Shown here piece by piece: positions 17,687 through 26,024 of a stretch of 64,000 nt of DNA. Made by a program: the position numbers and the translations under genes. The notes below the pieces were generated by a model that saw only the letters and a program-made list of their open reading frames with translations, was not told the DNA's origin and did no database searches. Each line of letters starts with the position of its first letter. The first letter of the stretch is position 1. Origin of the DNA: Streptomyces sp. NBC_00440 (GTDB lineage Bacteria; Actinomycetota; Actinomycetes; Streptomycetales; Streptomycetaceae); assembly GCF_036014215.1 (NCBI RefSeq), contig NZ_CP107921.1, positions 2,613,501 through 2,677,500 on the forward strand, in the 5' to 3' direction.

Positions 17687-18594
17687 ACGTCCCTCCCGGG
17701 CGGCCGGAGCAGGCCCACCGCGATGTCCACGGCGCCCGCCACGTCCCCGTCCGCCGGATAGAGCAGCGAGCGCCCGGCCACCAGCCCCTGCACCGTGGGC
17801 AGCCGGAGCGCGGTGCGCCACTTCTCGTAGGTCGCGTCCTGGTCACCGCCCGGTTCGCCGCCGAGCAGCACGGCGGGCAGTGTGGTGGTCTCCATCACCC
17901 GCGCCATGTCGTCGGGGTCGGCGGTGACGGGCACTTTGAGCCAGGTGTACGCGGAGGTGCCGGCCAGCCCGGACGCGATGGCGAGGGAACGGGTGACAGC
18001 GTCGGCCGTGAGGTCGTTGCGGAGCCGCCCGTCCACCCGGTGGCAGATGAACGGCTCGACGAAGACCGGCAGCGCGCGGGCGGCCATCTCGTCGATGGCG
18101 CGGGCGGCGGAGTGCAGGGTGGCCGGTGAGCCGGGGTCCGCGTAGTCGATGCGGAGCAACAGCTTGCCGGCGTCGAAGCGGAGGCGGGCCAGGTCCCGGG
18201 CGCGGTGGCCGGTGAAGCGGTCGTCCAACTCGAAGGAGGCCCCGGCGAGGCCTCCGCGGTTCATCGAGCCCATCACGACCCGGCCCTCCAGGGCGCCCAG
18301 GAGCAGCAGGTCCTCCAGGATGTCGGCGGTGGCGAGCACACCGTCGACGCCCGGCCGGGACAGGGCGAGGCAGAGCCGCTCCAGCAGGTCGTGACGGTTG
18401 GCCATGGCCAGCTCCCGCCCGCCGACGGCGAGCGATCCGCGGGCCGGGTGGTCGGCGGCCACGATCATCAGCCGGCTGCCGTCGCCGAGCAGCGGTCTGC
18501 GGGTGCGGCGGACCGCGGCCTCGGCGATCGCTTCCGGGTGGCGGGTCCTGGTGGCCACCAGATCGCCGACGGAGACCGCGGCGGCGCCGGTCAC
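17683..18594 (-). CDS. Aldolase-like (beta/alpha)8 protein of the inositol operon (Cgl0159-like)
   Basis: Predicted TIM-barrel enzyme of 303 residues, similar to the aldolase-like proteins annotated in actinobacterial inositol clusters. Motifs include LMIVAADHPARGSLAVG, VVMGSMNRGG, LLRIDYADPG and YTWLKVPVTAD; the last Lys is a candidate Schiff-base residue. No separate iolJ is seen, so this protein may be the aldolase that splits 2-deoxy-5-keto-gluconate 6-phosphate; that is inference from context. The GTG at 18594 was preferred over the GTG at 18600 because AGGAA lies 8 bases before it and it gives a 4-base overlap with iolC. Confidence 0.75.
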   Translation of the reverse strand: MTGAAAVSVGDLVATRTRHPEAIAEAAVRRTRRPLLGDGSRLMIVAADHPARGSLAVGGRELAMANRHDLLERLCLALSRPGVDGVLATADILEDLLLLGALEGRVVMGSMNRGGLAGASFELDDRFTGHRARDLARLRFDAGKLLLRIDYADPGSPATLHSAARAIDEMAARALPVFVEPFICHRVDGRLRNDLTADAVTRSLAIASGLAGTSAYTWLKVPVTADPDDMARVMETTTLPAVLLGGEPGGDQDATYEKWRTALRLPTVQGLVAGRSLLYPADGDVAGAVDIAVGLLRPPGRDV

Positions 18595-19583
18595 GGACAC
18601 ACTTCCTGGAGGGCCGCGTCGACCTCGGACGCGTACGGCATCGCGGACGAGCAGGCCAGCCGGGAGGCGACGATGGCGCCCGCCGCGTTGGCGTACCGCA
18701 TGGTGCGCTCCAGCTCCCACCCGGCGAGCAGGCCGTGGCAGAGCGCCCCGCCGAACGCGTCGCCCGCGCCGAGGCCGTTGACGACCTCCACCGGCACGGG
18801 CGGCACCTCGGCGGTGCGGCCGTCGCGGTGGACGGCGAGGACGCCGCCCGGGCCCTGTTTGACGACGGCCAGCTCCGGTCCCCGGGCGAGCAGCGCGTCG
18901 GCCGCCGCGCGGGGTTCGCGTTCGCCGGTGGCGATCTCTACCTCGTCGATGTTGCCGACGGCCACGGTGGCGTGGCGCAGCGCGCTGATGTAGTGCGGCT
19001 TCGGGTCGCCGGTCCAGAACATGGGGCGCCAGTCCAGGTCGAAGACGGTGGCGCGGGCTCCCGGGAGGGCTGCGGCCGGGGACTCCCTGGAGGCGGCGGT
19101 CCGGGCCGCCAGAGCGTCGAGGGTCGCCGTACGGCTGGGCTCCGCGCAGAGCCCCGTCCCGGTCACCCAGAACACCCGCGCGGCCCGGATCTCGCCCAGG
19201 TCCAGCTCCTCCCCGTACATCTCCAGATCGGGCGCCTTCGGCTGCCGGTAGAAGTACAGCGGGAAGTCGTCCGGCGGGAACATCTCGCAGAAGGTCACCG
19301 GGGTGGGCAGGCCGGGCACGGGGGTCACCCAGCGGTCGTCGACGCCGAACGTCCGCAGTTCCTGGTGCAGATACTCACCGAACGGGTCGGCGCCCGTCCG
19401 GGTGATGACGGCGGCCCGCCGCCCGAGCCGCGCCGCAGCGACCGCGACGTTCGCCGCCGAGCCGCCCAGGAACTTGCCGAAGGTGTCGACCTGCGCCAGT
19501 GGCACACCGGCCTGCAGGGGGTAGAGGTCCACCCCGATCCGGCCCATCGTGATCAGGTCGTACACCGTGCACGTCCTCTCCAT
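18591..19583 (-). CDS. iolC: IolC, 5-dehydro-2-deoxygluconokinase
   Basis: Ribokinase/PfkB family sugar kinase, 330 residues. The N-terminal motif LITMGRIGVDLYP is characteristic of IolC. GGSAANVAVAAARLG is the first PfkB signature, and VNGLGAGDAFGGALCHGL is the second, with the catalytic Asp in GAGDAF. It phosphorylates 5-dehydro-2-deoxygluconate. It is the first gene of the minus-strand operon; the promoter region is 19640-19669. Start ATG 19583. Confidence 0.92.
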   Translation of the reverse strand: MERTCTVYDLITMGRIGVDLYPLQAGVPLAQVDTFGKFLGGSAANVAVAAARLGRRAAVITRTGADPFGEYLHQELRTFGVDDRWVTPVPGLPTPVTFCEMFPPDDFPLYFYRQPKAPDLEMYGEELDLGEIRAARVFWVTGTGLCAEPSRTATLDALAARTAASRESPAAALPGARATVFDLDWRPMFWTGDPKPHYISALRHATVAVGNIDEVEIATGEREPRAAADALLARGPELAVVKQGPGGVLAVHRDGRTAEVPPVPVEVVNGLGAGDAFGGALCHGLLAGWELERTMRYANAAGAIVASRLACSSAMPYASEVDAALQEVCP

Positions 19584-19639
19584 CGGTGAGCGGCCCCGGC
19601 CCTGCGGCCGGGTGACGGGGGCCGGGTAACGGGCCCTCA

Positions 19640-19704
19640 GGTCTAACTCCCCCCTCGGACCCCTGTCAACGCATTGTCCTGACATTCGGACGAACGCTTG
19701 ACAG
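19640..19704. promoter_or_regulatory. Divergent iol promoter region with mirrored TTGACA boxes
   Basis: TTGACA occurs on the minus strand (19669-19664) and on the plus strand (19698-19703), so CTGTCAA and TTGACAG form an inverted pair. For iolC the minus-strand box is followed after 18 bp by TAGACC (19645-19640), a good HrdB-type promoter. On the plus strand no clear -10 is seen, but the spacing would put the transcription start at or next to the ATG at 19734. The mirrored pair could also be an operator. Confidence 0.6.
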
Positions 19705-19733
19705 CTTTCCCGGACGGGCGGAAGCCTTGTTCC

Positions 19734-20624
19734 ATGACGCAGATCCGGATCGGCTCCGCACCCGACTCCTGGGGGGTGTGGTTCCCCGAGGACCCGCTCC
19801 AGGTCCCCTGGACCCGCTTCCTCGACGAGGTCGCCGCGTCCGGCTACGAGTGGATCGAGCTGGGTCCGTACGGCTATCTGCCCACGGATCCGGTCCGCCT
19901 CGCCGACGAGACCGCCCGGCGCGGCCTGCGAGTGTCGGCCGGGACGGTCTTCACCGGGCTGCACCACGGACCCGGCGTCTGGGACGCGACCTGGGCGCAT
20001 GTCGCCGATGTCGCCGCGCTCACGCAGGCGGCCGGGGCCGGGCATCTGGTCGTCATCCCGTCGTTCTGGCGCGACGACAAGACGGGCGAGGTCAAGGAGC
20101 CCGACACCCTCGACGCCGGCCAGTGGCGGCAGCTCACCGAGCTGACCGAGCGTCTGGGCCACGAGGTGCGGGAGCGGTTCGGGCTGCGGATCGTGGTGCA
20201 TCCCCATGCGGACACCCATATCGACACCGCGGAGAACGTCGCCCGCTTCCTGGACGCGACCAACCCGGAACTGGTCTCGCTCTGCCTGGACACCGGGCAC
20301 TACGCGTACTGCGGCGGGGACAGCGTGCGGCTCATCGAGACGTACGGGGAGCGGATCGGCTATCTGCATCTGAAGCAGGTGGATCCCGAGGTGCTGGCGC
20401 AGGTGCGGGCGGAGCGGCTGCCGTTCGGGCCCGCAGTGGCACGCGGGGTGATGTGCGAGCCGCCGGGCGGCATCCCGGCGCTGGAGCCGGTGCTCGACGC
20501 GGCACGGAAGCTGGAGGCCGATCTGTTCGCGGTCGTCGAGCAGGACATGTATCCCTGCCCGCCGGACCGGCCGCTGCCGATCGCCCGCCGCACCCGCGCG
20601 TTCCTCCGCTCCTGCGGGGCCTGA
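19734..20624 (+). CDS. Sugar phosphate isomerase/epimerase-type TIM barrel (IolE/IolI/IolH-like)
   Basis: AP endonuclease 2-like TIM barrel of 296 residues. It opens with IRIGSAPDSWGVW, a form seen in inositol-cluster isomerases and inosose dehydratases. Candidate metal ligands are in VVHPHADTHID, CLDTGHYAYCGGD, YLHLKQVD and VVEQDMYP. Divergent from iolC and sharing its control region, it most likely acts on an inosose intermediate, but which of the IolE, IolH or IolI reactions it performs cannot be told. ATG 19734; a GGAAG lies 9 bases upstream, or the transcript may be leaderless. Confidence 0.8.
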   Translation: MTQIRIGSAPDSWGVWFPEDPLQVPWTRFLDEVAASGYEWIELGPYGYLPTDPVRLADETARRGLRVSAGTVFTGLHHGPGVWDATWAHVADVAALTQAAGAGHLVVIPSFWRDDKTGEVKEPDTLDAGQWRQLTELTERLGHEVRERFGLRIVVHPHADTHIDTAENVARFLDATNPELVSLCLDTGHYAYCGGDSVRLIETYGERIGYLHLKQVDPEVLAQVRAERLPFGPAVARGVMCEPPGGIPALEPVLDAARKLEADLFAVVEQDMYPCPPDRPLPIARRTRAFLRSCGA

Positions 20625-20882
20625 CGCACCGGCAGCCGCCCCGGGACCACACCGCTCTATCCGTATGTGCCTCATGTGCCGCTTGAGTCACAGGAGTTAC
20701 CCTCCCGTCACGCATGTCCGTGTTACACGGCCTTTCGGTCACAGGAGATCAACAGCCCCAGCCCTGCCCTCTTCGGACGCCGTTGTCCGGGGAGAGGGTG
20801 AATTGATCACCAATGCGCAGCTCCGCGACTCCCCCGACGGCCTTCCGGCCGGCGTCGCGCGGCAGGCAGGGAGGTGCTGGAC

Positions 20883-21074
20883 ATGACCGACCGAAAGCTC
20901 TGGTCCTACAAGGAGATCGCCGCACACATCCGGGTGCAGCCGGACACCGTCCGTTCGTACCGGAAACACGGACTGCTCCCGCCGCCCGATGAGGTGCAGA
21001 ACGGAAAGCCCTACTGGTACGCGGAGACCGTCCGGCTCTGGGTGTCGCGCAGGCCCAGCAACAGAGGCCGCTGA
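20883..21074 (+). CDS. Small BldC/MerR-type HTH DNA-binding protein
   Basis: A 63-residue protein made almost entirely of a winged HTH like BldC and AlpA excisionases: LWSYKEIAAHIRVQPDTVRSYRKHG is the helix-turn-helix and PYWYAETVRLWVSRRP the wing. ATG 20883 has GGGAGGT nine bases upstream; an in-frame upstream start at 20874 is less likely. A hairpin and an HMA-domain gene follow, so a link to metal response is possible but unproven. Confidence 0.8.
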   Translation: MTDRKLWSYKEIAAHIRVQPDTVRSYRKHGLLPPPDEVQNGKPYWYAETVRLWVSRRPSNRGR

Positions 21075-21094
21075 CTCCCCGGGAGAGGCCGACG

Positions 21095-21155
21095 CTCCTG
21101 ACGGCCACCGGGGCCCGGACACCGGCGACACCCGGGTCCCGGTGGCCGTCAGGAG
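21095..21155. terminator. 18-bp inverted repeat, terminator or attenuator
   Basis: CTCCTGACGGCCACCGGG (21095-21112) pairs perfectly with 21138-21155 across a 25-base GC-rich loop. It sits between the HTH gene and the HMA gene, which are on the same strand. It may end the first transcript or attenuate the second. Confidence 0.7.
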
Positions 21156-21210
21156 TCCCAGGCGCACCATGGATGGGTACACGCGCACCCGTACACCAGA
21201 GGAGAGCAGC

Positions 21211-21552
21211 ATGACCGCTGAGCGAGAGAACACCGCCTACCTCGGACTCCCCCAGTCCGGCCCGCCCACCGAGGCCGCTCCCGAATCCGGTTGCTGCGGC
21301 GGCGGGTGCTGCGGTGGTGGCGGCGACGTGCAGGCGGGGGCGGTCACCGCCGTCTACCAGGTGAGCGGGATGGCATCCGAGCACTGCGAGGGCGCCGTCT
21401 CGCTCGAACTCGCCGAACTCTCCGGCGTCACGGGCGTCACGGCCGTCGCCGCCACCGGACAGGTGACCGTGGTCTCACTCGCCCCGCTGGACGAGCAGAC
21501 GGTGCGCTCGGTGCTGAGCGAGGCGGGATACGAAGTCGTGGGCCGGGCCTGA
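21211..21552 (+). CDS. HMA-domain protein with degenerate metal-binding motif
   Basis: A 113-residue protein. Residues 1-45 are flexible and contain a Cys/Gly cluster (CCGGGCCGGGG). Residues about 50-113 form a heavy-metal-associated ferredoxin-like fold (VSGMASEHCEGAVSLEL ... AGYEVVGRA). The usual GMxCxxC is GMASEHC here, so the first metal Cys is Ser and only one Cys of the CxxC remains. The upstream CC...CC cluster could supply thiols instead. ATG 21211 has a GAGGAGAG site. Role in copper handling is expected for the family but doubtful for this variant. Confidence 0.8.
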   Translation: MTAERENTAYLGLPQSGPPTEAAPESGCCGGGCCGGGGDVQAGAVTAVYQVSGMASEHCEGAVSLELAELSGVTGVTAVAATGQVTVVSLAPLDEQTVRSVLSEAGYEVVGRA

Positions 21553-21740
21553 TCCCTGACGCCGCCGATCGCCGGTGACGGCCCTGTTCACTGATGACCT
21601 TGATCGCCGACGACCGGGCCCGATCCACGCCCGTACGTGGAGATCTTCTGGTGACCGGGCCACCCGATGCCTTGTCGGCAGGTATTGCCATGGCCAACTC
21701 TTCGCTGTTCGTAGTGACAAACGGCCCGTAATTGCGTACC

Positions 21741-21770
21741 TTCACAGGACGTTCACAACGAGACTTAGAT
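21741..21770 (+). promoter_or_regulatory. Candidate promoter of the putative small RNA
   Basis: TTCACA (21741-21746) is followed after 18 bp by TTAGAT (21765-21770). The match to the vegetative consensus is fair, and it lies just upstream of the tandem hairpins. Confidence 0.35.
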
Positions 21771-21776
21771 CACAGG

Positions 21777-22094
21777 ATTTTGGGGGTAACCATTCGGGGG
21801 CCCCGAGTGTCTAAGTGAACGATGCCAAGGATGTCTTGGGGGACGTCCGGCGGAACATCTTGGGGGATGTTCCGGGCAAGCGTTGGCCGGGGCACGTGCT
21901 ACGGGGAGCTTGAGCGGCCCACCCGTCGAGTACGTACCCCGGCAGATCGCGTGCCGTGGCAGCAGCAGTACGCGGAGTGGCATCCGCGCCCAACAGACGC
22001 CCGGACCGGATCCCGTGGGGGGAATCCGCCCGGGGAAACGGGAAGCGCCCCGTATCGTCGACCCGTGGGGGGATCGGCGGCGGGGCGCTTTTCG
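21777..22094 (+). ncRNA. Putative small RNA with two hairpins of identical UUGGGG loop
   Basis: The 630 bases between the HMA gene and citrate synthase have no convincing gene. They contain two adjacent hairpins: 21829-21848 (stem GGATGTC/GACGTCC, one G-T pair) and 21852-21873 (stem GGAACATC/GATGTTCC, perfect). They are three bases apart. The stems differ but both loops are TTGGGG. A terminator-like stem ends at 22090. A frame starting at ATG 21822 runs through the hairpins but continues past that stem into the citrate synthase 3' end, so it is probably not coding. Read on the other strand the loops are C-rich, loosely like the actinobacterial 6C RNA, so the strand is not certain. Confidence 0.4.
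22043..22094 (+). terminator. Terminator-like stem downstream of citrate synthase and the putative RNA
   Basis: AAGCGCCCCG (22043-22052) pairs with CGGGGCGCTT (22081-22090) across a 28-base loop, followed by TTCG so that the plus strand has a T-run. It could serve the plus-strand transcript and also the convergent citrate synthase transcript. Confidence 0.6.
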
Positions 22095-22182
22095 ATTGCT
22101 GTGCTGACGACCGGGGTCAGTGATCCATCGGGATCAGCGGCCTGCCGGTGTCAGCGTCCACCAGTGTCAGGGCCTGACGGCG

Positions 22183-23481
22183 TCAGCGGCCTTCGACCGG
22201 CGTGAAGTCGCGCAGGACCTCACCGGTGTAGATCTGGCGCGGGCGGCCGATGCGGCTGCCGGGCTCCTTGATCATCTCGTGCCACTGGGCGATCCAGCCG
22301 GGCAGCCGGCCGATCGCGAACAGCACGGTGAACATCTCGGTCGGGAAGCCCATGGCGCGGTAGATCAGACCCGTGTAGAAGTCCACGTTCGGGTAGAGCT
22401 TCCGCTCGACGAAGTACTCGTCGGCCAGCGCGTGCTCCTCCAGCTTCAGCGCGATGTCGAGCAGCTCGTCATCCTTGCCGAGGGCCGAGAGGACATCGTG
22501 CGCCGCCGCCTTGATGATCTTCGCCCGGGGGTCGAAGTTCTTGTAGACGCGGTGCCCGAAGCCCATGAGCTTCACGCCGTCTTCCTTGTTCTTCACCTTG
22601 CGGATGAAGGTGTCGACGTCGCCGCCGGACTGCTTGATGCCTTCGAGCATCTCCAGCACCGACTGGTTGGCGCCACCGTGCAGCGGGCCCCACAGCGCGC
22701 TGATGCCGGCGGAGATCGAGGCGAACATGTTCGCCTGCGAGGAGCCGACCAGACGCACGGTGGAGGTCGAACAGTTCTGCTCGTGGTCCGCGTGCAGGAT
22801 GAGGAGCTTGTCCAGCGCGGAGACGACGACCGGGTCCGGCACGTACTCCTGCGAGGGGACCGAGAAGGTCATCCGCAGGAAGTTCTCCACGTACCCGAGG
22901 TCGTTGCGCGGGTAGACGAACGGGTGGCCGATCGACTTCTTGTACGCGTACGCCGCGATGGTCGGAAGCTTGGCGAGCAGGCGGATCGTCGAAAGGTGCC
23001 GCTGCTGCTCGTCGAAGGGGTTGTGGCTGTCCTGGTAGAACGTGGACAGGGCGCTGACCACCGACGACAGCATCGCCATCGGGTGCGCGTCACGCGGGAA
23101 GCCGTCGAAGAAGCGCTTGACGTCCTCGTGCAGCAGCGTGTGCTGGGTGATCTCGTTCTTGAAGGTCGCCAGCTCGTCGACCTTGGGAAGCTCGCCGTTG
23201 ATCAGCAGGTAGGCCGTCTCAAGGAAGGTCGACTGCTCGGCCACCTGCTCGATCGGGTACCCGCGATAGCGCAGGATGCCCTGCTCGCCGTCGAGGTAGG
23301 TGATCGCGGATTTATAGGCGGCCGTGTTGCCGTATCCGCTGTCCAGTGTGACCAGCCCGGTCTGGGCTCGGAGCTTCCCGATATCGAAGCCCTGGTCGCC
23401 GACGGTGCTGTCGATCACCGGGTAGGTGTGCTCGTCATCGCCGTACCGCAGTACTACAGCCTTGTTAGCGTTCTCGCTCAC
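22183..23481 (-). CDS. citA: Citrate synthase
   Basis: Citrate synthase of 432 residues, condensing acetyl-CoA and oxaloacetate. Catalytic residues are visible: His in PLHGGANQSV, His in GFGHRVYKNFDPR, and Asp in NVDFYTGLIYRAMG. Length and the N-terminal beta domain (VVLRYGDDEHTYPVIDST) fit the hexameric bacterial form found in Streptomyces. The GTG at 23481 was chosen because GAGG lies six bases upstream and the family begins there. Confidence 0.95.
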   Translation of the reverse strand: MSENANKAVVLRYGDDEHTYPVIDSTVGDQGFDIGKLRAQTGLVTLDSGYGNTAAYKSAITYLDGEQGILRYRGYPIEQVAEQSTFLETAYLLINGELPKVDELATFKNEITQHTLLHEDVKRFFDGFPRDAHPMAMLSSVVSALSTFYQDSHNPFDEQQRHLSTIRLLAKLPTIAAYAYKKSIGHPFVYPRNDLGYVENFLRMTFSVPSQEYVPDPVVVSALDKLLILHADHEQNCSTSTVRLVGSSQANMFASISAGISALWGPLHGGANQSVLEMLEGIKQSGGDVDTFIRKVKNKEDGVKLMGFGHRVYKNFDPRAKIIKAAAHDVLSALGKDDELLDIALKLEEHALADEYFVERKLYPNVDFYTGLIYRAMGFPTEMFTVLFAIGRLPGWIAQWHEMIKEPGSRIGRPRQIYTGEVLRDFTPVEGR

Positions 23482-23586
23482 GTCATCCCTCACCGACGTA
23501 GTGCCTCTTCTTCGAGGTGCCCTGACTGTCTCTACCATCCCCCACTTGGCTCAGCAGAGTGCACTCGGGGTCGCCCGTTGGGCTAT

Positions 23587-23609
23587 TTGGCGGCACTCAG
23601 TGCCGCCAA
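23587..23609. promoter_or_regulatory. Perfect palindrome between recD2 and citA
   Basis: Two 11-bp arms (starting TTGGCGGCACT) are centred on 23598. It lies 5 bases beyond the RecD2 stop and about 105 bases upstream of the citA start. It may be a terminator for RecD2 or an operator in the citA leader. Confidence 0.5.
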
Positions 23610-23614
23610 CCTGC

Positions 23615-25867
23615 TTATCCTGCCCTGTTCGCCCTGGTTCCGGAACCCCGGGGTGACGATTCCCACGGTCCGCCGTCCGCGCCGCCTCCCGCCAGTCTGT
23701 GGTCCAGCGCGGTAAACCGCCTGCCCGCGGAGACGGTGCGGACAGCCTGGCCGATCGCCTTCCGGGAGCCGACCAGGACGACCAGCTTCTTCGCCCGGGT
23801 GACGGCCGTGTAGAGCAGATTGCGCTGGAGCATCATCCAGGCACCCGTGGTGACCGGAATCACCACGGCGGGGTACTCGCTGCCCTGCGAGCGGTGGATC
23901 GTCACCGCGTACGCGTGCGCCAGCTCGTCCAGCTCGTCGAACTCGTACTCCACCTCCTCGTCCTCGTCGGTGAGCACGGTCAGCTTCTGGTCCTCCGGAT
24001 CGAGCGAAGTGACCACGCCCACCGTGCCGTTGAAGACTCCGTTGGCACCCTTGTCGTAGTTGTTTCTGATCTGGGTGACCTTGTCACCTACCCGGAAGAC
24101 CCGGCCGCCGAACCGCTTCTCGGGCAGGCCGGGCCTGGCCGGGGTGATCGCCTGCTGGAGCAGCCCGTTGAGCGTGCCCGCGCCGGCCGGGCCTCGGTGC
24201 ATGGGGGCCAGCACCTGGATGTCACGGCGTGGGTTCAGCCCGAACTTCTGCGGGATGCGGCGGGCCGCCACATCGACCGTGAGCTTCCCGGCCTCCTCGG
24301 TCTCGTCCTCCACGAAGAGGAAGAAGTCGGGCAGGCCCTGAGTGATGGGGTGCACCCCGGAGTTGATCCGGTGGGCGTTGGTGACCACCCCGGACTGCTG
24401 GGCCTGGCGGAAGATCCGGGTCAGCCGGACGTTCGGCGCCGGGCTGGTGGCCGACAGCAGATCGCGCAGCACCTCGCCCGCGCCGACGGACGGCAGCTGG
24501 TCCACATCGCCCACGAGCAGCAGATGCGCGCCCGGCGCGACCGCCTTGACCAGCTTGTTGGCGAGGAGCAGATCGAGCATCGACGCCTCGTCCACGACGA
24601 CCAGGTCCGCGTCGAGCGGGCGGTCCCTGTCGTACGCCGCGTCGCCGCCCGGCTTCAGCTCCAGGAGCCGGTGCACGGTGGACGCCTCGGCCCCGGTCAG
24701 CTCGGCGAGCCGCTTGGCCGCGCGGCCGGTGGGCGCCGCGAGGACCACCTTGGCCTGCTTGGCGCGGGCCAGCTCGACCACGGAACGGACCGTGAAGGAC
24801 TTGCCGCAGCCGGGACCTCCGGTGAGGACCGCGACCTTCTCGGTGAGCGCGAGGCGGACCGCCGCCTGCTGTTCGGGCGCCAGCTCGGCGCCGGTGCGCC
24901 CGGCCAGCCAGTGCAGCGCCTTTTCCCAGTCGACGTCCCGGAAAGCGGGCATCCGGTCCTGCTCGGTGCGCAGCAGCCTGACCACCTGGGACGCGAGCGA
25001 GATCTCCGCCCGGTGGAAGGGGACCAGATAGACCGCGGTGACCTGCTCCTCGCCGCCTTCGGGCCCCGGCACCCGCTCCCGTACGACGCCCTCCTCAGCG
25101 GCCAGTTCGGCCAGGCAGTCGATGACCAGGCCGGTGTCGACCTGGAGCAGCTTGACCGCGTCGGAGATCAGCTGCTCCTCGGGGAGGAAGCAGTGCCCCT
25201 GGTCGGTGGACTGGGAGAGCGCGTACTGGAGTCCGGCCTTGACGCGCTCCGGCGAGTCGTGCGGGATGCCGACCGCCTGGGCGATGCGGTCGGCGGTCAG
25301 AAAGCCGATGCCCCAGACGTCGGCCGCCAGCCGGTAGGGCTCGTTCTTCACGACGGAGATCGAGGCGTCGCCGTACTTCTTGTAGATCCGGACGGCGATG
25401 GAGGTGGAGACCCCGACCCCCTGGAGGAAGATCATCACTTCCTTGATCGCCTTCTGCTCCTCCCAGGCGGCGCCGATCATCTTCGTCCGCTTGGGGCCGA
25501 GCCCCGGCACCTCGATGAGGCGCTTGGGCTCCTGCTCGATGACGTCGAGGGTGTCCAGGCCGAAGTGGGTGGTGATCCGGTCGGCCATCACCGGGCCGAT
25601 GCCCTTGATCAGCCCGGAGCCGAGATAGCGCCGGATGCCCTGGATGGTGGCCGGCAGGACCGTCGTGTAGTTCTCCACCGTGAACTGCTTGCCGTACTGG
25701 GAGTGGGAGCCCCAGTGGCCCTCCATGCGCAGTGACTCGCCGGGCTGGGCGCCGAGCAGCGAGCCGACGACGGTCAGCAGGTCGGAGCTGCGGCCGGTGT
25801 CGACGCGGGCGACCGTGTAGCCGTTCTCCTCATTGGCGTAGGTGATCCGCTCCAGGACACCAGTCAC
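23615..25867 (-). CDS. RecD2-type ATP-dependent DNA helicase
   Basis: SF1B 5'-3' helicase of about 750 residues. An N-terminal OB-like region (GVLERITYANEENGYTVARV) and HhH-type motifs (GSGLIKGIGPVMADRI, VPGLGPKRTKMIG) precede the helicase core: Walker A GGPGCGKSFT, Walker B LVVVDEASMLD, motif III LVGDVDQLPSVGAGEVL, and motif VI TAVTRAKKLVVLVG. The GTG at 25867 gives the family-like beginning; a GTG at 25921 with a GGTGAG site is an alternative. It is the last clear chromosomal gene before the prophage. Confidence 0.9.
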   Translation of the reverse strand: MTGVLERITYANEENGYTVARVDTGRSSDLLTVVGSLLGAQPGESLRMEGHWGSHSQYGKQFTVENYTTVLPATIQGIRRYLGSGLIKGIGPVMADRITTHFGLDTLDVIEQEPKRLIEVPGLGPKRTKMIGAAWEEQKAIKEVMIFLQGVGVSTSIAVRIYKKYGDASISVVKNEPYRLAADVWGIGFLTADRIAQAVGIPHDSPERVKAGLQYALSQSTDQGHCFLPEEQLISDAVKLLQVDTGLVIDCLAELAAEEGVVRERVPGPEGGEEQVTAVYLVPFHRAEISLASQVVRLLRTEQDRMPAFRDVDWEKALHWLAGRTGAELAPEQQAAVRLALTEKVAVLTGGPGCGKSFTVRSVVELARAKQAKVVLAAPTGRAAKRLAELTGAEASTVHRLLELKPGGDAAYDRDRPLDADLVVVDEASMLDLLLANKLVKAVAPGAHLLLVGDVDQLPSVGAGEVLRDLLSATSPAPNVRLTRIFRQAQQSGVVTNAHRINSGVHPITQGLPDFFLFVEDETEEAGKLTVDVAARRIPQKFGLNPRRDIQVLAPMHRGPAGAGTLNGLLQQAITPARPGLPEKRFGGRVFRVGDKVTQIRNNYDKGANGVFNGTVGVVTSLDPEDQKLTVLTDEDEEVEYEFDELDELAHAYAVTIHRSQGSEYPAVVIPVTTGAWMMLQRNLLYTAVTRAKKLVVLVGSRKAIGQAVRTVSAGRRFTALDHRLAGGGADGGPWESSPRGSGTRANRAG

Positions 25868-26000
25868 TTCACAAACACCCTGGCGGTTGCCCTGCCCGGA
25901 GTCAACTCCCCTACCTGACACGGACTCTCACCTGCATTCCCTACGACAACGACCCTCGGAGGCTACCGCCAGGCGCCGACAGGCGGACCGTGATCTTCCG

Positions 26001-26024
26001 AGGGGGTCCCTATGCGGACCCCCT
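26001..26024. terminator. Hairpin near the chromosome-prophage junction
   Basis: AGGGGGTCC (26001-26009) pairs with GGACCCCCT (26016-26024), loop CTATGC. Confidence 0.6.

Noticed and set aside
21822..22205. 127-codon plus-strand frame through the tandem hairpins
   Set aside because: It reads through a terminator-like stem and into the 3' end of citrate synthase, and its sequence has no recognisable domain. The hairpin structure explains the region better.
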